A stretch of 64,000 nt of DNA from Streptococcus oralis (GTDB lineage Bacteria > Bacillota > Bacilli > Lactobacillales > Streptococcaceae): contig NZ_CP029257.1 in the NCBI RefSeq assembly GCF_024399415.1, positions 1,938,023-2,002,022 of the forward strand, read 5' to 3'. A program made the translations under genes and the position numbers. Shown piece after piece: positions 49,506 through 59,362 of this stretch. The notes beneath the pieces were generated by a model. That model made no database searches. It saw only the letters and a list, made by a program, of their open reading frames with translations, and was not told the DNA's origin. Every line of letters begins with the position of its first letter. Position 1 is the stretch's first letter.

Positions 49506-49548
49506 CATAAAAAAACTATCCCTGTGATCCTATGGAAGAGATAGTTTT
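49506..49548 (-). terminator. Terminator of trpS
   Basis: AAAACTATC / GATAGTTTT nine-bp stem with a 19-nt loop and T-tract on the minus strand. Confidence 0.75.
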
Positions 49549-49564
49549 ACGATTCATATTTTAT

Positions 49565-50593
49565 CTATAATTTAAAATAATTTAGTCCCATTGCTCCCTT
49601 AACTTCAGATAGAGTTTGCTCCGCAACCTCACGTGCTTTCTCACTACCTTTTTGAAGCATATTGTACACTTCTCCCATATCCTTAGCAAATTCGATACGG
49701 CGCTCACGAATAGGGCCAAGTTCGCGTTCTAATATTTCAAGTAGATAACGTTTCGTCTTTACATCACCAAGACCACCACGTTGATAGTTTTCTTTCATCT
49801 CTGCAATGTCTTGAGCATCTTCTGGACGACCAAACACATCTAGATAATGGAAAACCATATTTCCTTCAATCTTACCTGGATCCTCCACTCGAATATGATC
49901 CGGATCAGTATACATGCTCATGACTTTTTTACGCAACGTATCCGCATCATCTGCTAGATAAATACCATTATTAAGGGATTTAGACATTTTAGCATTTCCA
50001 TCTAAACCTGGCAAACGTCCTGCTCTCTCATTTTCTGGATAAATACCTTCCGGCTCCACCAAGACCTCACAATTATAAGCATGATTAAAGGAACGAACAA
50101 TCTCACGAGTTTGCTCAATCATTGGTTTCTGATCTGTCCCAACAGGAACATAATTAGCCTTGAAGGCAGTAATATCTGCTGCTTGCGCAATCGGATAAAC
50201 CAAAAATCCTGTCGGAATACTTTCTCCAAACCCTTTCTGAGCAATCTCTGTTTTTACTGTCGGATTTCGTTCCAAACGAGCTAGTGACACCAAATTCATA
50301 TAGTACATAGATAATTCAGCCAACTCTGGAATTTGGCTTTGAATAAAGATAGTTGATTTACTTGGATCTAATCCAACTGCTAGGTAATCCAAGGCAACAT
50401 TCCCAATCGATTCTACAATCGTTTGAGGGTCTTTAGCGTGATCTGTCAATGCTTGTTGGTCCGCCAAAAAAACAAACATCTCATACTTGTCTTCTTCCTG
50501 CAGTAATACTCTATTTTTAAGACTCCCAACATAATGTCCAATATGCAGTTTTCCTGTTGGGCGATCTCCTGTTAAAATAATGGGTTTCGTCAT
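49565..50593 (-). CDS. trpS: Tryptophanyl-tRNA synthetase
   Basis: The 342-residue class I synthetase has the HIGH motif ([11 protein letters not shown]) and the KMSKS motif ([10 protein letters not shown]). It charges tRNA-Trp. No T-box leader was found; the leader is short with AAGGAG before the ATG. Confidence 0.95.
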   Translation of the reverse strand: MTKPIILTGDRPTGKLHIGHYVGSLKNRVLLQEEDKYEMFVFLADQQALTDHAKDPQTIVESIGNVALDYLAVGLDPSKSTIFIQSQIPELAELSMYYMNLVSLARLERNPTVKTEIAQKGFGESIPTGFLVYPIAQAADITAFKANYVPVGTDQKPMIEQTREIVRSFNHAYNCEVLVEPEGIYPENERAGRLPGLDGNAKMSKSLNNGIYLADDADTLRKKVMSMYTDPDHIRVEDPGKIEGNMVFHYLDVFGRPEDAQDIAEMKENYQRGGLGDVKTKRYLLEILERELGPIRERRIEFAKDMGEVYNMLQKGSEKAREVAEQTLSEVKGAMGLNYFKL

Positions 50594-50692
50594 TTTTTTC
50601 TCCTTCGAAATGGTCTCTTCAATTATAGCATTTTTTTGTTAAAATAACAGAAAATTATTTAAATCAAACAACTAACTCATTGTAAACAAACC

Positions 50693-50709
50693 TGTCAATT
50701 TTATTGACA
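50693..50709. promoter_or_regulatory. Palindrome between trpS and the ABC-F gene
   Basis: TGTCAAT-TTT-ATTGACA, a perfect 7-bp inverted repeat, followed by a further TTGACA at 50714-50719. Possible operator; regulator unknown. Confidence 0.45.
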
Positions 50710-50730
50710 TAAAATTGACAAACAAAAATT

Positions 50731-50759
50731 TGAATATTTCTCTCTTTTCTAGTAGAATA
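50731..50759 (+). promoter_or_regulatory. Promoter of the ABC-F gene
   Basis: TTGAAT, 17 bp, TAGAAT, followed by TAGGAG ahead of the TTG start. Coordinates are good to about 2 bp. Confidence 0.55.
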
Positions 50760-50788
50760 AATGTATTACATATTATAGGAGAAAAACA

Positions 50789-52411
50789 TTGCTTACAGTA
50801 TCTGATGTTTCACTACGTTTTAGTGATCGCAAACTTTTTGATGATGTCAATATCAAATTTACAGAAGGAAATACATACGGATTAATTGGTGCTAATGGTG
50901 CTGGGAAATCTACATTCTTAAAAATCCTAGCTGGTGATATCGAGCCAACAACTGGTCACATTTCTCTTGGTCCAGATGAACGTCTCTCTGTTCTCCGTCA
51001 AAATCATTTTGACTATGAAGATGAGCGAGTTATTGATGTCGTTATTATGGGAAATGAAAAACTTTACAACATCATGAAAGAAAAAGACGCCATTTACATG
51101 AAAGAAGATTTTTCAGATGAAGATGGTGTTCGTGCAGCTGAACTCGAAGGTGAGTTTGCTGAACTTGGAGGTTGGGAAGCAGAGAGTGAAGCATCTCAAT
51201 TACTTCAAAACCTAAATATTCCAGAAGAATTGCACTACCAAAACATGAGCGAATTGGCCAATGGTGAAAAAGTGAAGGTTCTCCTTGCTAAAGCCTTATT
51301 TGGTAAACCTGATGTTCTTCTTTTGGACGAGCCAACCAACGGTTTGGATATCCAGTCTATTACTTGGCTAGAAGACTTCTTGATTGACTTTGATAACACC
51401 GTTATCGTAGTATCCCACGACCGTCACTTCTTAAACAAAGTGTGTACTCACATGGCCGACCTTGACTTTGGAAAAATCAAACTCTATGTCGGAAACTACG
51501 ACTTCTGGAAGGAATCTTCTGAGCTTGCTGCTAAATTGCTAGCAGACCGTAATGCCAAGGCAGAAGAAAAAATTAAGCAATTGCAAGAATTCGTTGCTCG
51601 CTTCTCTGCCAACGCTTCTAAGTCAAGACAAGCAACGTCTCGTAAAAAAATGCTTGACAAGATTGAATTAGAAGAAATTGTTCCTTCTAGTCGTAAATAC
51701 CCATTTATCAACTTTAAAGCAGAACGTGAGATTGGTAATGATCTCTTGACAGTAGAAAATTTAACTGTAAAGATTGATGGTGAAACTATTTTAGATAATA
51801 TCAGCTTTATCTTGCGTCCAGGTGATAAGACGGCTCTTATTGGACAAAATGACATCCAAACGACTGCATTAATTCGTGCAATTATGGATGACATCGACTA
51901 TGAAGGAACTGTCAAGTGGGGAGTTACTACTAGCCGTTCTTACTTGCCAAAAGACAACTCGGCTGATTTTGCAGGAGGAGAGTCAATCCTTGACTGGTTG
52001 CGTCAATTTGCAAGTAAAGAAGAAGATGACAATACCTTCCTACGTGGTTTCCTTGGTCGTATGCTCTTTTCTGGAGATGAGGTTAACAAACCTGTAAACG
52101 TCTTGTCAGGGGGAGAAAAAGTACGTGTCATGCTTTCAAAACTCATGCTCTTGAAATCAAATGTCCTTGTACTTGATGATCCAACAAATCACTTGGACTT
52201 GGAATCTATCTCAAGCTTGAACGATGGATTGAAAAACTTTAAAGAATCAATCATCTTTGCCAGTCATGACCACGAGTTTATCCAAACTTTGGCAAATCAT
52301 ATCATTGTTTTGTCTAAGAATGGCGTCATTGATCGTATTGATGAAACCTACGATGAATTCCTAGAAAATGCAGAAGTACAAGCAAAAGTTAAAGAACTTT
52401 GGAAAGATTAA
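50789..52411 (+). CDS. ABC-F ATPase (YkpA/YbiT-like), second Walker A degenerate
   Basis: The 540-residue soluble protein has two ABC domains and no membrane part, the ABC-F class acting at the ribosome. Domain 1 has Walker A GANGAGKST, signature LANGEKVKV and Walker B VLLLDEPTNGLD. Domain 2 has LSGGEKVRV and VLVLDDPTNHLD, but its Walker A reads IGQNDIQTTAL without the usual GKS/T. The start is TTG at 50789 with AGGAG 7 nt upstream. It is not an obvious antibiotic-resistance member. Confidence 0.88.
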   Translation: MLTVSDVSLRFSDRKLFDDVNIKFTEGNTYGLIGANGAGKSTFLKILAGDIEPTTGHISLGPDERLSVLRQNHFDYEDERVIDVVIMGNEKLYNIMKEKDAIYMKEDFSDEDGVRAAELEGEFAELGGWEAESEASQLLQNLNIPEELHYQNMSELANGEKVKVLLAKALFGKPDVLLLDEPTNGLDIQSITWLEDFLIDFDNTVIVVSHDRHFLNKVCTHMADLDFGKIKLYVGNYDFWKESSELAAKLLADRNAKAEEKIKQLQEFVARFSANASKSRQATSRKKMLDKIELEEIVPSSRKYPFINFKAEREIGNDLLTVENLTVKIDGETILDNISFILRPGDKTALIGQNDIQTTALIRAIMDDIDYEGTVKWGVTTSRSYLPKDNSADFAGGESILDWLRQFASKEEDDNTFLRGFLGRMLFSGDEVNKPVNVLSGGEKVRVMLSKLMLLKSNVLVLDDPTNHLDLESISSLNDGLKNFKESIIFASHDHEFIQTLANHIIVLSKNGVIDRIDETYDEFLENAEVQAKVKELWKD

Positions 52412-52421
52412 ATAAGACTTC

Positions 52422-52452
52422 AAAACTCAGTTGGGGTAACCAACTGAGTTTT
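52422..52452 (+). terminator. Terminator after the ABC-F gene
   Basis: AAAACTCAGTTGG / CCAACTGAGTTTT stem. The next gene starts 20 bp later, so it may rely on read-through. Confidence 0.85.
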
Positions 52453-52472
52453 CTATCATTCTACGAGGTAAC

Positions 52473-55025
52473 ATGAAATCATTTTTTAAAACATATTGGA
52501 CCTATTTTGTTTCTTTCATCATTCCTTTAGTAATTATGACTGGAGTATACCTAACTCAAGGTATCTACTGGAATAGCGATGCATCTCCACTATTAGGAGA
52601 CGGTTTCCATCAATACGTTATTTTTGATGTAGCTTTACGAAATATTCTGCATGGAAATGGCAGTTTGTTTTACACCTTTACAAGTGGCCTCGGACTGAAT
52701 TTCTATGCTCTATCTAGTTATTACTTGGGTAGTTTTCTTTCACCCCTAGTTTACTTTTTTAATCTGTCGAATATGCCAGATGCTGTCTATCTAACCACTC
52801 TCTTAAAATTTGGATTGATTGGTCTGTCAACCTTCTTTAGTCTAAATAGATTATTTAAAGATATCCCAAAATTTTTAAAACTTGCCTTATCTACTTCCTA
52901 TGCTTTAATGAGCTTCACTGTCAGTCAGTTAGAGATTAAAACCTGGCTAGATGTTTTTATCTTGATTCCTTTAATTATAACTGGTTTACACCTACTTATA
53001 ACACAAAAGAAGCGCCTACTATACTTTACAAGTTTGTCAATCTTATTTATTCAAAATTATTATTTTGGGTATATGACAGCATTGTTTCTTATTTTCTGGT
53101 ATCTCTGCCAAATTTCTTGGGACTTTAAAACTCGAAAATCATCTTTTCTTGATTTTGTTGTTACCTCCTTTTTAGCTGGAATGGCTAGTTTGATTATGAC
53201 TCTTCCTACACTGTTTGATTTACAAACTCATGGAGAGAAGTTGACTGCCATCACAAAATTAAAGACAGACAGTAGCTGGTATCTGGATATTTTCGCAAAA
53301 CAATTCATTGGATCTTTTGATACAACTAAGTATGGATCTATACCAATGATTTTTGTTGGATTGCTTCCTTTTATTTTGACTATTCTATTTTTCACAATAA
53401 AATCCATAAGGTTTCACGTGAAACTTACCTATGCAATTTTCTTTACTTTTTTAATAACAAGCTTTTACATAGAAGCACTTGATTTATTTTGGCAGGGGAT
53501 GCATACCCCAAATATGTTTTTGCATCGCTATGCTTGGATTTTTTCCACTCTGTTAATTTATACTGCAGCAGAAGTCTTAAATCGTCTGAAAGAACTGAAG
53601 CTATGGAATCTATTTGTCTCACTTTTTCTTGTACTAACAGGATTTTTGGCCACTGTCTATTTTAAATCACACTATTCTTTTTTAACTGATTTGAATATCC
53701 TGCTCACTCTTGAATTTCTACTAGTTTATGCTCTTTTACTTCTTGCAGTCATTAGAAAATTTATCTCTGTAAATCTATTTGCAATTCTTTTGTCTTTATT
53801 TATAACGGCTGAGATAAGCTTAAATGCATCATCTCAAATGGAAGGAATAGCTAAAGAATGGACCTTTGCTTCTCGTAGTGCCTATAATAGAGATATCACC
53901 GCTATGGAATCCATTCTAAACCAAATTGACAATCCATTTACACGTACTGAAAAACTGCAAATTCAGACTGGAAATGACAGTATGAAATTTAACTACAATG
54001 GAATCTCTCAATTTTCGTCTGTACGAAATCGTTCAGCTAGCACTAGTTTGGATAAACTGGGATTCAAATCCTCTGGAACCAACCTCAATCTCCGTTATGC
54101 TAATAACAGTCTTTTAGCAGACAGTTTATTTGGAATCCAATACAATATTTCTGAAACTTCACTTGATAAGTATGGCTTTCAAGAGATTTATCAAAAGGAT
54201 CATTTAACCTTATATAAAAATCAACTCTCTTTACCCATTGCCTTTGCCACTCAATCTATTTACAAAGATGTAGACTTTAACAATCACACTTTAGATAATC
54301 AGGCTTTATTTATAAACCAGCTTGCTAATCTCAACTTAGATTACTTCTCCCAAATAGCATCTGATAAAACAGATACTTCAGATGGTTTAACGAGCATCAC
54401 AGGTTCTGCGAATGAAGATGCAAAGATTGATTATCAAATTGAGGTTCCTCAAAATAGCCAAGTCTATCTCTCTTTTTCAAATCTTCATTTTACGAATGAT
54501 AAACAAAAGAAAGTTGACATCATTGTCAACGGTGAAAAAAAGACTTTTACAAATGACAATGCATTTAATTTCTTTAATTTGGGTTATACTGAAGAACAAA
54601 AAACTTTCAATATCAGTGTTAGTTTCCCTGGAAATTCTCAGGTGTCATTTGAATCTCCAACCTTCTATCGTTTAGATACTCAGGCTCTTACTGAGGCAAT
54701 TCAAAAGATTAAAGAACAACCTGTAGAAGTATCCACCTCTAAAAATAAAGTATTTGCTACATATGAAGTAAAACAAGATACCTCTATTTTCTTCACTATT
54801 CCTTATGACAAAGGTTGGTCTGCATTCCAAGATGGGAAAAAACTTGAAATCAAGCAGGCTCAGACTGGTTTTATGAAAGTTGATGTTCCAAAGGGAAAAG
54901 GCACCATTACACTTTCCTTTATACCCAATGGTTTTGTTATTGGAGCAGCCTGCTCACTAACTGCCCTTCTTCTTTTTGGGATCTATAATCACAGACGAAA
55001 TTTATCTAAGACAGAAAAAGATTGA
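52473..55025 (+). CDS. YfhO-family GT-C membrane protein
   Basis: The 850-residue protein has a dozen or more hydrophobic helices in its first 450 residues, a long extracytoplasmic region (about 450-815) and a final helix near the C-terminus. The N-terminal loop has YWNSDASPLLGDGFHQY, with acidic residues as in GT-C glycosyltransferases. YfhO proteins are implicated in adding sugars to teichoic acids or related polymers; the substrate here is unknown. A second parS-like palindrome lies in its coding sequence (53410-53425). RBS GAGG. Confidence 0.85.
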   Translation: MKSFFKTYWTYFVSFIIPLVIMTGVYLTQGIYWNSDASPLLGDGFHQYVIFDVALRNILHGNGSLFYTFTSGLGLNFYALSSYYLGSFLSPLVYFFNLSNMPDAVYLTTLLKFGLIGLSTFFSLNRLFKDIPKFLKLALSTSYALMSFTVSQLEIKTWLDVFILIPLIITGLHLLITQKKRLLYFTSLSILFIQNYYFGYMTALFLIFWYLCQISWDFKTRKSSFLDFVVTSFLAGMASLIMTLPTLFDLQTHGEKLTAITKLKTDSSWYLDIFAKQFIGSFDTTKYGSIPMIFVGLLPFILTILFFTIKSIRFHVKLTYAIFFTFLITSFYIEALDLFWQGMHTPNMFLHRYAWIFSTLLIYTAAEVLNRLKELKLWNLFVSLFLVLTGFLATVYFKSHYSFLTDLNILLTLEFLLVYALLLLAVIRKFISVNLFAILLSLFITAEISLNASSQMEGIAKEWTFASRSAYNRDITAMESILNQIDNPFTRTEKLQIQTGNDSMKFNYNGISQFSSVRNRSASTSLDKLGFKSSGTNLNLRYANNSLLADSLFGIQYNISETSLDKYGFQEIYQKDHLTLYKNQLSLPIAFATQSIYKDVDFNNHTLDNQALFINQLANLNLDYFSQIASDKTDTSDGLTSITGSANEDAKIDYQIEVPQNSQVYLSFSNLHFTNDKQKKVDIIVNGEKKTFTNDNAFNFFNLGYTEEQKTFNISVSFPGNSQVSFESPTFYRLDTQALTEAIQKIKEQPVEVSTSKNKVFATYEVKQDTSIFFTIPYDKGWSAFQDGKKLEIKQAQTGFMKVDVPKGKGTITLSFIPNGFVIGAACSLTALLLFGIYNHRRNLSKTEKD
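53410..53425. other. parS-like palindrome inside the yfhO-like gene
   Basis: GTTTCACGTGAAAC at 53411-53424 is the perfect 14-bp core of the ParB site; the outer bases are G and T. Confidence 0.8.
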
Positions 55026-55048
55026 CCAATTCCTTGGCCAATCTTTTT
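55015..55048. terminator. Bidirectional terminator between the yfhO-like and yhgE-like genes
   Basis: AAAAAGATTGACCAA / TTGGCCAATCTTTTT stem with one mismatch; it overlaps the ends of both genes. Confidence 0.85.
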
Positions 55049-57701
55049 AATCTTCTTCCATTTTCTTAGGTTGATAAGCTAGCATACCTAAAGCAGTAAA
55101 GAAAGCTAGAGTTATAATAAGGAAAATCACTTGATGATGAATATTTCCTGTCATAGAGATTGTTTGTCGTAAGCCTGATACAGAATAACTCATTGGTAAC
55201 CAAGGATTGACACCTTTGAAGAAATCATTTGTCAAAGCAAGGGGATAGGTCCCTGCACTTGATGCTAACTGTAATAAAAGTAAAATAAGAGAGAAGAAAG
55301 CTCCAATACGGCTATTCCAAGTTGTTAAAGCTGTCACCATAGACATGAAAGCTAAACTTGTGATTATAATTAGAATCAAGGTCCTCATCTCATGGTTCGC
55401 AGTCAATCCAATAAGATGGACACCTCCATAAACTAAAACACCTGCTAAGACAGCTATAATCCCATTTATTTCAGAGCGAGACTTCAACCAAGCCCAACGA
55501 CTCTCTGGATGACGTCCAGAAGGCAACTTAGCAAAAATCATATTGGTAGATATAGCAGCAACAAAAAGAGCAACTGATATCATATAAGGAGCCATAGCAA
55601 TCCCATTTACAGGGACTTGGTCATTGTCTGTTTTTGAGAGAACTAGAGGTTCAGATAATGTTTCTGCATTTTTAGATTCTGTTGAAGCTGATTTAAGTTG
55701 ATTATTAGCATTGCCTAATCCTTGTCCTAATGAATCAACTCCTGTCTGTAAATTTTCAAGACTAGAGGTTAAGGTTGTTCCACCATCTGCTAGTTTTCCA
55801 GCACCATCTGCAATCTTCATAGCGCCACTTCCTAGTTGAGATGCTGCAGAAAGTAACTGTGTTGATTTATCTGTTAATTGACCAGAGCCAAATTGTAATG
55901 TAGTAAGACCTGCTATCAGCTCTGGGCTCTTATTGTTCAATTGAGCAGAACCAGATGACAAACTTTCTATACCTGATACTAATTCTGGAGCTTTTCCAGC
56001 TAACGCATCTACTCCAGCTGTCAAGGTTGATGTATTTTCTGTCAACTTACTTGATCCAGAAACTAATTTATCTAGACTAGTTGTTAAACTTGTATTCTTT
56101 TCACTTAGTTGATTAGCACCAATAGAAATAGTATCCAGTCCTTTAGTATAGTTTACAACACCTTTTTCAATTGACTGACTTCCAGGAACTAACTGATTAT
56201 TTACAGAAGTTTGTAATGTTGTAAATCCATTTGACAATGTTGTCAAGGAGCTAGATGCTGCAGGTAAGAGTTGATTTGCTTTCGTCTGCACATCAGATAG
56301 ATTAGATACTTGTTGTTCTGAATTCTCTATACTTTCTTTTAATCCTCCTACTGTCATTAAAATTGTTTTTGCCGACTCAATAGTAGAATTAGAATTTTTA
56401 GAAATAGCTTCTGTCAGTTCTTTCTTTTGTTCCTCTGTAAGAGATTGATAAGTAGCTGTTGATTGAAGGTTTGCAAGAGTTTTCTCTTGTTCTGTCTGAC
56501 TTTTGGTCACAATATCCTGAGCAAGAGTTGTTAGATTTGGCAAAGCTTCTGACAATGTACTTTTCAGTTGAGTATTATCTGATATTGTAAGAGCTTGTAG
56601 TGTTTTATTTAGTTCTCCTAAGCTTGTTGCCAATTGCGCTATTTCTTCATTTTGTTGAGATGAGGACTCTAATTGGCTTGAAATTTCTTTAATACCAGTA
56701 TTTAATTGCTCCATTCCATCTCTTAGTGTATCTGATTGATTGGATAATTGACTTGTTCCGTTAGAAAGTTCTTTCACACTACTTGTATATGCATTTACAC
56801 CAACTGAAAATTGATTGAGACCTGTGTCCAATTGTGAAACCCCACCTGTATAGGACTTTATACCTGTATTTAACTGATTTACACCTGTCACCAACTCGGG
56901 AGTTTTTGAAGCTAATTGACCAAGTCCAGTGTCAACTTGTGAGACAGCATTTGTATAACTTTGTAAACCACTATTAAAAGTTCCTAAACCAATATGTAAT
57001 TGCTCTATAGCAGACACATAGCTAGATAAGCCTTTTGTAAATTGATCCGCTCCATTTGAAAAAGTTACAGTTGAATTAGCTAGAGTATTAAGATTTGTCG
57101 TCAACGTTTGACTTCCCGTCACCAACTGATTGGCTCCATTAGCCAATTGTTCACTTCCATCAGCTGCTTTATTTATTCCAGACTTCAAATCATTCATTTT
57201 TTGGAATAGTAACTTGGTATATGTTTCAGTTACATTCGTAGAGACGGTTTGTTTTAATTGCGTCATTGCAGAATCACTCATCTTACTTGCAATAAAGCTA
57301 TGCCCACTTGACGTCTGATAATCAATCTGCATCTGTTCAGGATGATTCGTTAGGATAGAAGTAGCTTTTTCAGATAGGTCGCTTGGTAATGTTACCACCA
57401 TATAGTAGTCACCATCTTCTAGTCCTTTTTCCCCTTCCTCTTCATTAACAAAGTGAAAATCTAAAGCCTTATTTTCTTTTAAATTAGACACCATGTCTTC
57501 ACCAATTCTCATTGTCTGTCCATTATAAGAAGCTTCCTTATCTTTATTGACAACTGCCACAGGTAACTCCGATACTTGACCATATGGATCCCACATGGAC
57601 GATAAAAATATAATGTTGTATAAAGCTGGAATGAGAGAAATCCCTATCATTACAATGATAAAGGTCGGTTTTTTAAATATTGCTTTCCATTCTTTAAACA
57701 T
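55047..57701 (-). CDS. YhgE/Pip-domain membrane protein
   Basis: The 884-residue protein has one N-terminal transmembrane helix (about 12-35), a large extracellular region with many LxxGxxQLxxG-type repeats and coiled coils (about 170-680), and five or six C-terminal helices. This is the layout of YhgE/Pip proteins (named from the lactococcal phage infection protein), related to ABC-2 type permeases. Its transport or receptor role is unknown. ATG at 57701 has AGGAGGAAAC just upstream; the frame also opens at 57722. It is divergent from a TetR-type gene that probably controls it. Confidence 0.85.
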   Translation of the reverse strand: MFKEWKAIFKKPTFIIVMIGISLIPALYNIIFLSSMWDPYGQVSELPVAVVNKDKEASYNGQTMRIGEDMVSNLKENKALDFHFVNEEEGEKGLEDGDYYMVVTLPSDLSEKATSILTNHPEQMQIDYQTSSGHSFIASKMSDSAMTQLKQTVSTNVTETYTKLLFQKMNDLKSGINKAADGSEQLANGANQLVTGSQTLTTNLNTLANSTVTFSNGADQFTKGLSSYVSAIEQLHIGLGTFNSGLQSYTNAVSQVDTGLGQLASKTPELVTGVNQLNTGIKSYTGGVSQLDTGLNQFSVGVNAYTSSVKELSNGTSQLSNQSDTLRDGMEQLNTGIKEISSQLESSSQQNEEIAQLATSLGELNKTLQALTISDNTQLKSTLSEALPNLTTLAQDIVTKSQTEQEKTLANLQSTATYQSLTEEQKKELTEAISKNSNSTIESAKTILMTVGGLKESIENSEQQVSNLSDVQTKANQLLPAASSSLTTLSNGFTTLQTSVNNQLVPGSQSIEKGVVNYTKGLDTISIGANQLSEKNTSLTTSLDKLVSGSSKLTENTSTLTAGVDALAGKAPELVSGIESLSSGSAQLNNKSPELIAGLTTLQFGSGQLTDKSTQLLSAASQLGSGAMKIADGAGKLADGGTTLTSSLENLQTGVDSLGQGLGNANNQLKSASTESKNAETLSEPLVLSKTDNDQVPVNGIAMAPYMISVALFVAAISTNMIFAKLPSGRHPESRWAWLKSRSEINGIIAVLAGVLVYGGVHLIGLTANHEMRTLILIIITSLAFMSMVTALTTWNSRIGAFFSLILLLLQLASSAGTYPLALTNDFFKGVNPWLPMSYSVSGLRQTISMTGNIHHQVIFLIITLAFFTALGMLAYQPKKMEED

Positions 57702-57792
57702 GTTTCCTCCTTTTTTACACATATTGTCTAAAATTTTGATATAATAGATTATACATCAAAAAATCTAAATTACAAGGTAAAAAATATTTTTT

Positions 57793-57807
57793 TAGACACA
57801 TAGTCTA
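57793..57807. promoter_or_regulatory. Candidate TetR operator in the divergent yhgE/tetR region
   Basis: TAGAC-ACATA-GTCTA inverted repeat, 22 bp before the tetR start; part of it (TGTCTA) recurs at 57724-57730 near the yhgE side. Confidence 0.55.
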
Positions 57808-57829
57808 TTTTTGTTTACAAGGAGGAATT

Positions 57830-58372
57830 ATGAAAGAAAGTAACAAACGTTTAAAAACAAAACGAATTATCGAAAATGCCATGGTTCAATTATTGATGGA
57901 CCAGCCCTTTGATCAAATTTCTACTGTCAAGTTAGCAGAAAAAGCCGGAATTAGTCGTTCCAGCTTTTACACTCACTACAAGGATAAGTATGATATGATT
58001 GAACTCTACCAAAGTAAGCTATTTCATACCTTTGAGTATATTTTCCAAAAACATGCTCATCACAAAAGAGATGCTATTTTAGAAGTATTTGAATATTTAG
58101 AGTCTGAGCCACTCTTGGCTGCACTCTTATCTGAAAATGGGACAAAAGAAATCCAAAATTTCTTGAGAAATAAGCTTCACATTATGCTTAGCACCGACCT
58201 TCAGAAACGCTTTATGAAATTACAACTCACTCCAATAGAATTAGAATACAGCAGTATTTATCTAACAAATGCCCTATTTGGTGTTTGCCAGACTTGGATT
58301 GCTCACGGAAAAAAAGAAAGTCCGCAAGAAATGACAGACTTCCTTATGAAAATGTTAGGTGATGTCAACTAA
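57830..58372 (+). CDS. TetR-family transcriptional regulator
   Basis: The 180-residue protein has an N-terminal TetR helix-turn-helix (TKRIIENAMVQLLMDQPFDQ, then LAEKAGISRSSFYTHYKDKY) and a C-terminal ligand domain. It is divergent from the YhgE/Pip gene, the usual position of a repressor controlling its neighbour. RBS AAGGAGG. Confidence 0.88.
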   Translation: MKESNKRLKTKRIIENAMVQLLMDQPFDQISTVKLAEKAGISRSSFYTHYKDKYDMIELYQSKLFHTFEYIFQKHAHHKRDAILEVFEYLESEPLLAALLSENGTKEIQNFLRNKLHIMLSTDLQKRFMKLQLTPIELEYSSIYLTNALFGVCQTWIAHGKKESPQEMTDFLMKMLGDVN

Positions 58373-58400
58373 AAAAGAACACCATTGGTGTTCTTTTTTT
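58371..58400. terminator. Bidirectional terminator between tetR and tRNA-Asn
   Basis: AAGAACACC / GGTGTTCTT stem flanked by A and T tracts; it would also end the tRNA transcript on the minus strand. Confidence 0.85.
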
Positions 58401-58407
58401 TATCTGA

Positions 58408-58481
58408 CTCCGCCAGTAGGACTCGAACCTACGACATCATGATTAACAGTCATGCGCTACTACCAACTGAGCTATGGCGGA
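58408..58481 (-). tRNA. tRNA-Asn (GTT)
   Basis: Seventy-four nt; acceptor stem TCCGCCA/TGGCGGA, T-loop GTTCGAGTC and anticodon loop CTGTTAA (GTT). The CCA end is not encoded. Confidence 0.95.
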
Positions 58482-58486
58482 TAAAA

Positions 58487-58558
58487 TAGTCCGTACGGGA
58501 TTCGAACCCGTGTTACCGCCGTGAAAAGGCGGTGTCTTAACCCCTTGACCAACGGACC
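58487..58558 (-). tRNA. tRNA-Glu (TTC)
   Basis: Seventy-two nt; acceptor GGTCCGT/ACGGACT, T-loop GTTCGAATC and anticodon loop TTTTCAC region (TTC). It is 5 bp upstream of tRNA-Asn, so both are probably one transcript. Confidence 0.95.
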
Positions 58559-58609
58559 ATCTATCTGTAGCAGATATAACCATTATATCAATTTCTTACT
58601 AATTGTCAA

Positions 58610-59362
58610 TCACTTTTTAGATTTTTTCTCTAGAATATCTTTTAGTTTGCGAACTTTCAAACGGGTAATCGGGCAACGATGATCTTCATAAAAGACAACT
58701 TCTAAATTCTTTCGATCAATTTCTCTCACATTTCCCACATTGACAAGGAAAGATTTATGGGAGCAATAAAATCGCTGGGTATGTTTGTCCTTTTCCTGAA
58801 TATCTGTCATAGTTCCATAGAATTCTTTAGCAAAATTCTTACCAATAATCCGAAGTTTATGAGAAACTCCTGTGGTTTCGATATACAAAATGTCATGGTA
58901 AGGAATTTTCAAATCATTTCCCTTATAGTTGTAATCAAAATAGTCTACAACATCTTCGTTTTCAAGCAGCATACTCTTAGTGTAAAAAATACTCTGCTCG
59001 ATACGTTTTTTGAACAATTCATCATTGATGTCTTTGTCTACAAAATCTAGAGCTGATACCTGGTATTTGTAAGTTAAGGTAGCAAATTCAGATCGACTGG
59101 TAATAAAGACAATAATAGCATAAGGATTGTGATGACGGATAAACTGAGCCACTTCAAAGCCTTTTTTCTCGATTCCATGAATATCGATATCTAGGAAATA
59201 AAGCTGATTTACTTCATCATTTTCGATATATTCCTTAAACTCACGAACTTTTCCTGTTGTCTTATATGAAATAGGAATATTCGATTCTTCCGAGATTTCA
59301 TTTAATATTCTCTCTAGTCTCACTTGATGTTCAATAACATCTTCTAAAATTAATACTTTCAT
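58610..59362 (-). CDS. comE: Competence response regulator ComE
   Basis: The 250-residue protein has a receiver domain with phospho-acceptor Asp58 (LYFLDID) and a C-terminal LytTR DNA-binding domain (FYCSHKSFLVNVGNVREI). When phosphorylated by ComD it activates comCDE and comX through paired direct repeats. It overlaps comD by 4 bp. Confidence 0.96.
   Translation of the reverse strand: MKVLILEDVIEHQVRLERILNEISEESNIPISYKTTGKVREFKEYIENDEVNQLYFLDIDIHGIEKKGFEVAQFIRHHNPYAIIVFITSRSEFATLTYKYQVSALDFVDKDINDELFKKRIEQSIFYTKSMLLENEDVVDYFDYNYKGNDLKIPYHDILYIETTGVSHKLRIIGKNFAKEFYGTMTDIQEKDKHTQRFYCSHKSFLVNVGNVREIDRKNLEVVFYEDHRCPITRLKVRKLKDILEKKSKK

Noticed and set aside
55047..57701. Phage infection protein name suggesting a prophage.
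   Set aside because: YhgE/Pip proteins are chromosomal membrane proteins; no phage structural or integrase genes are nearby.
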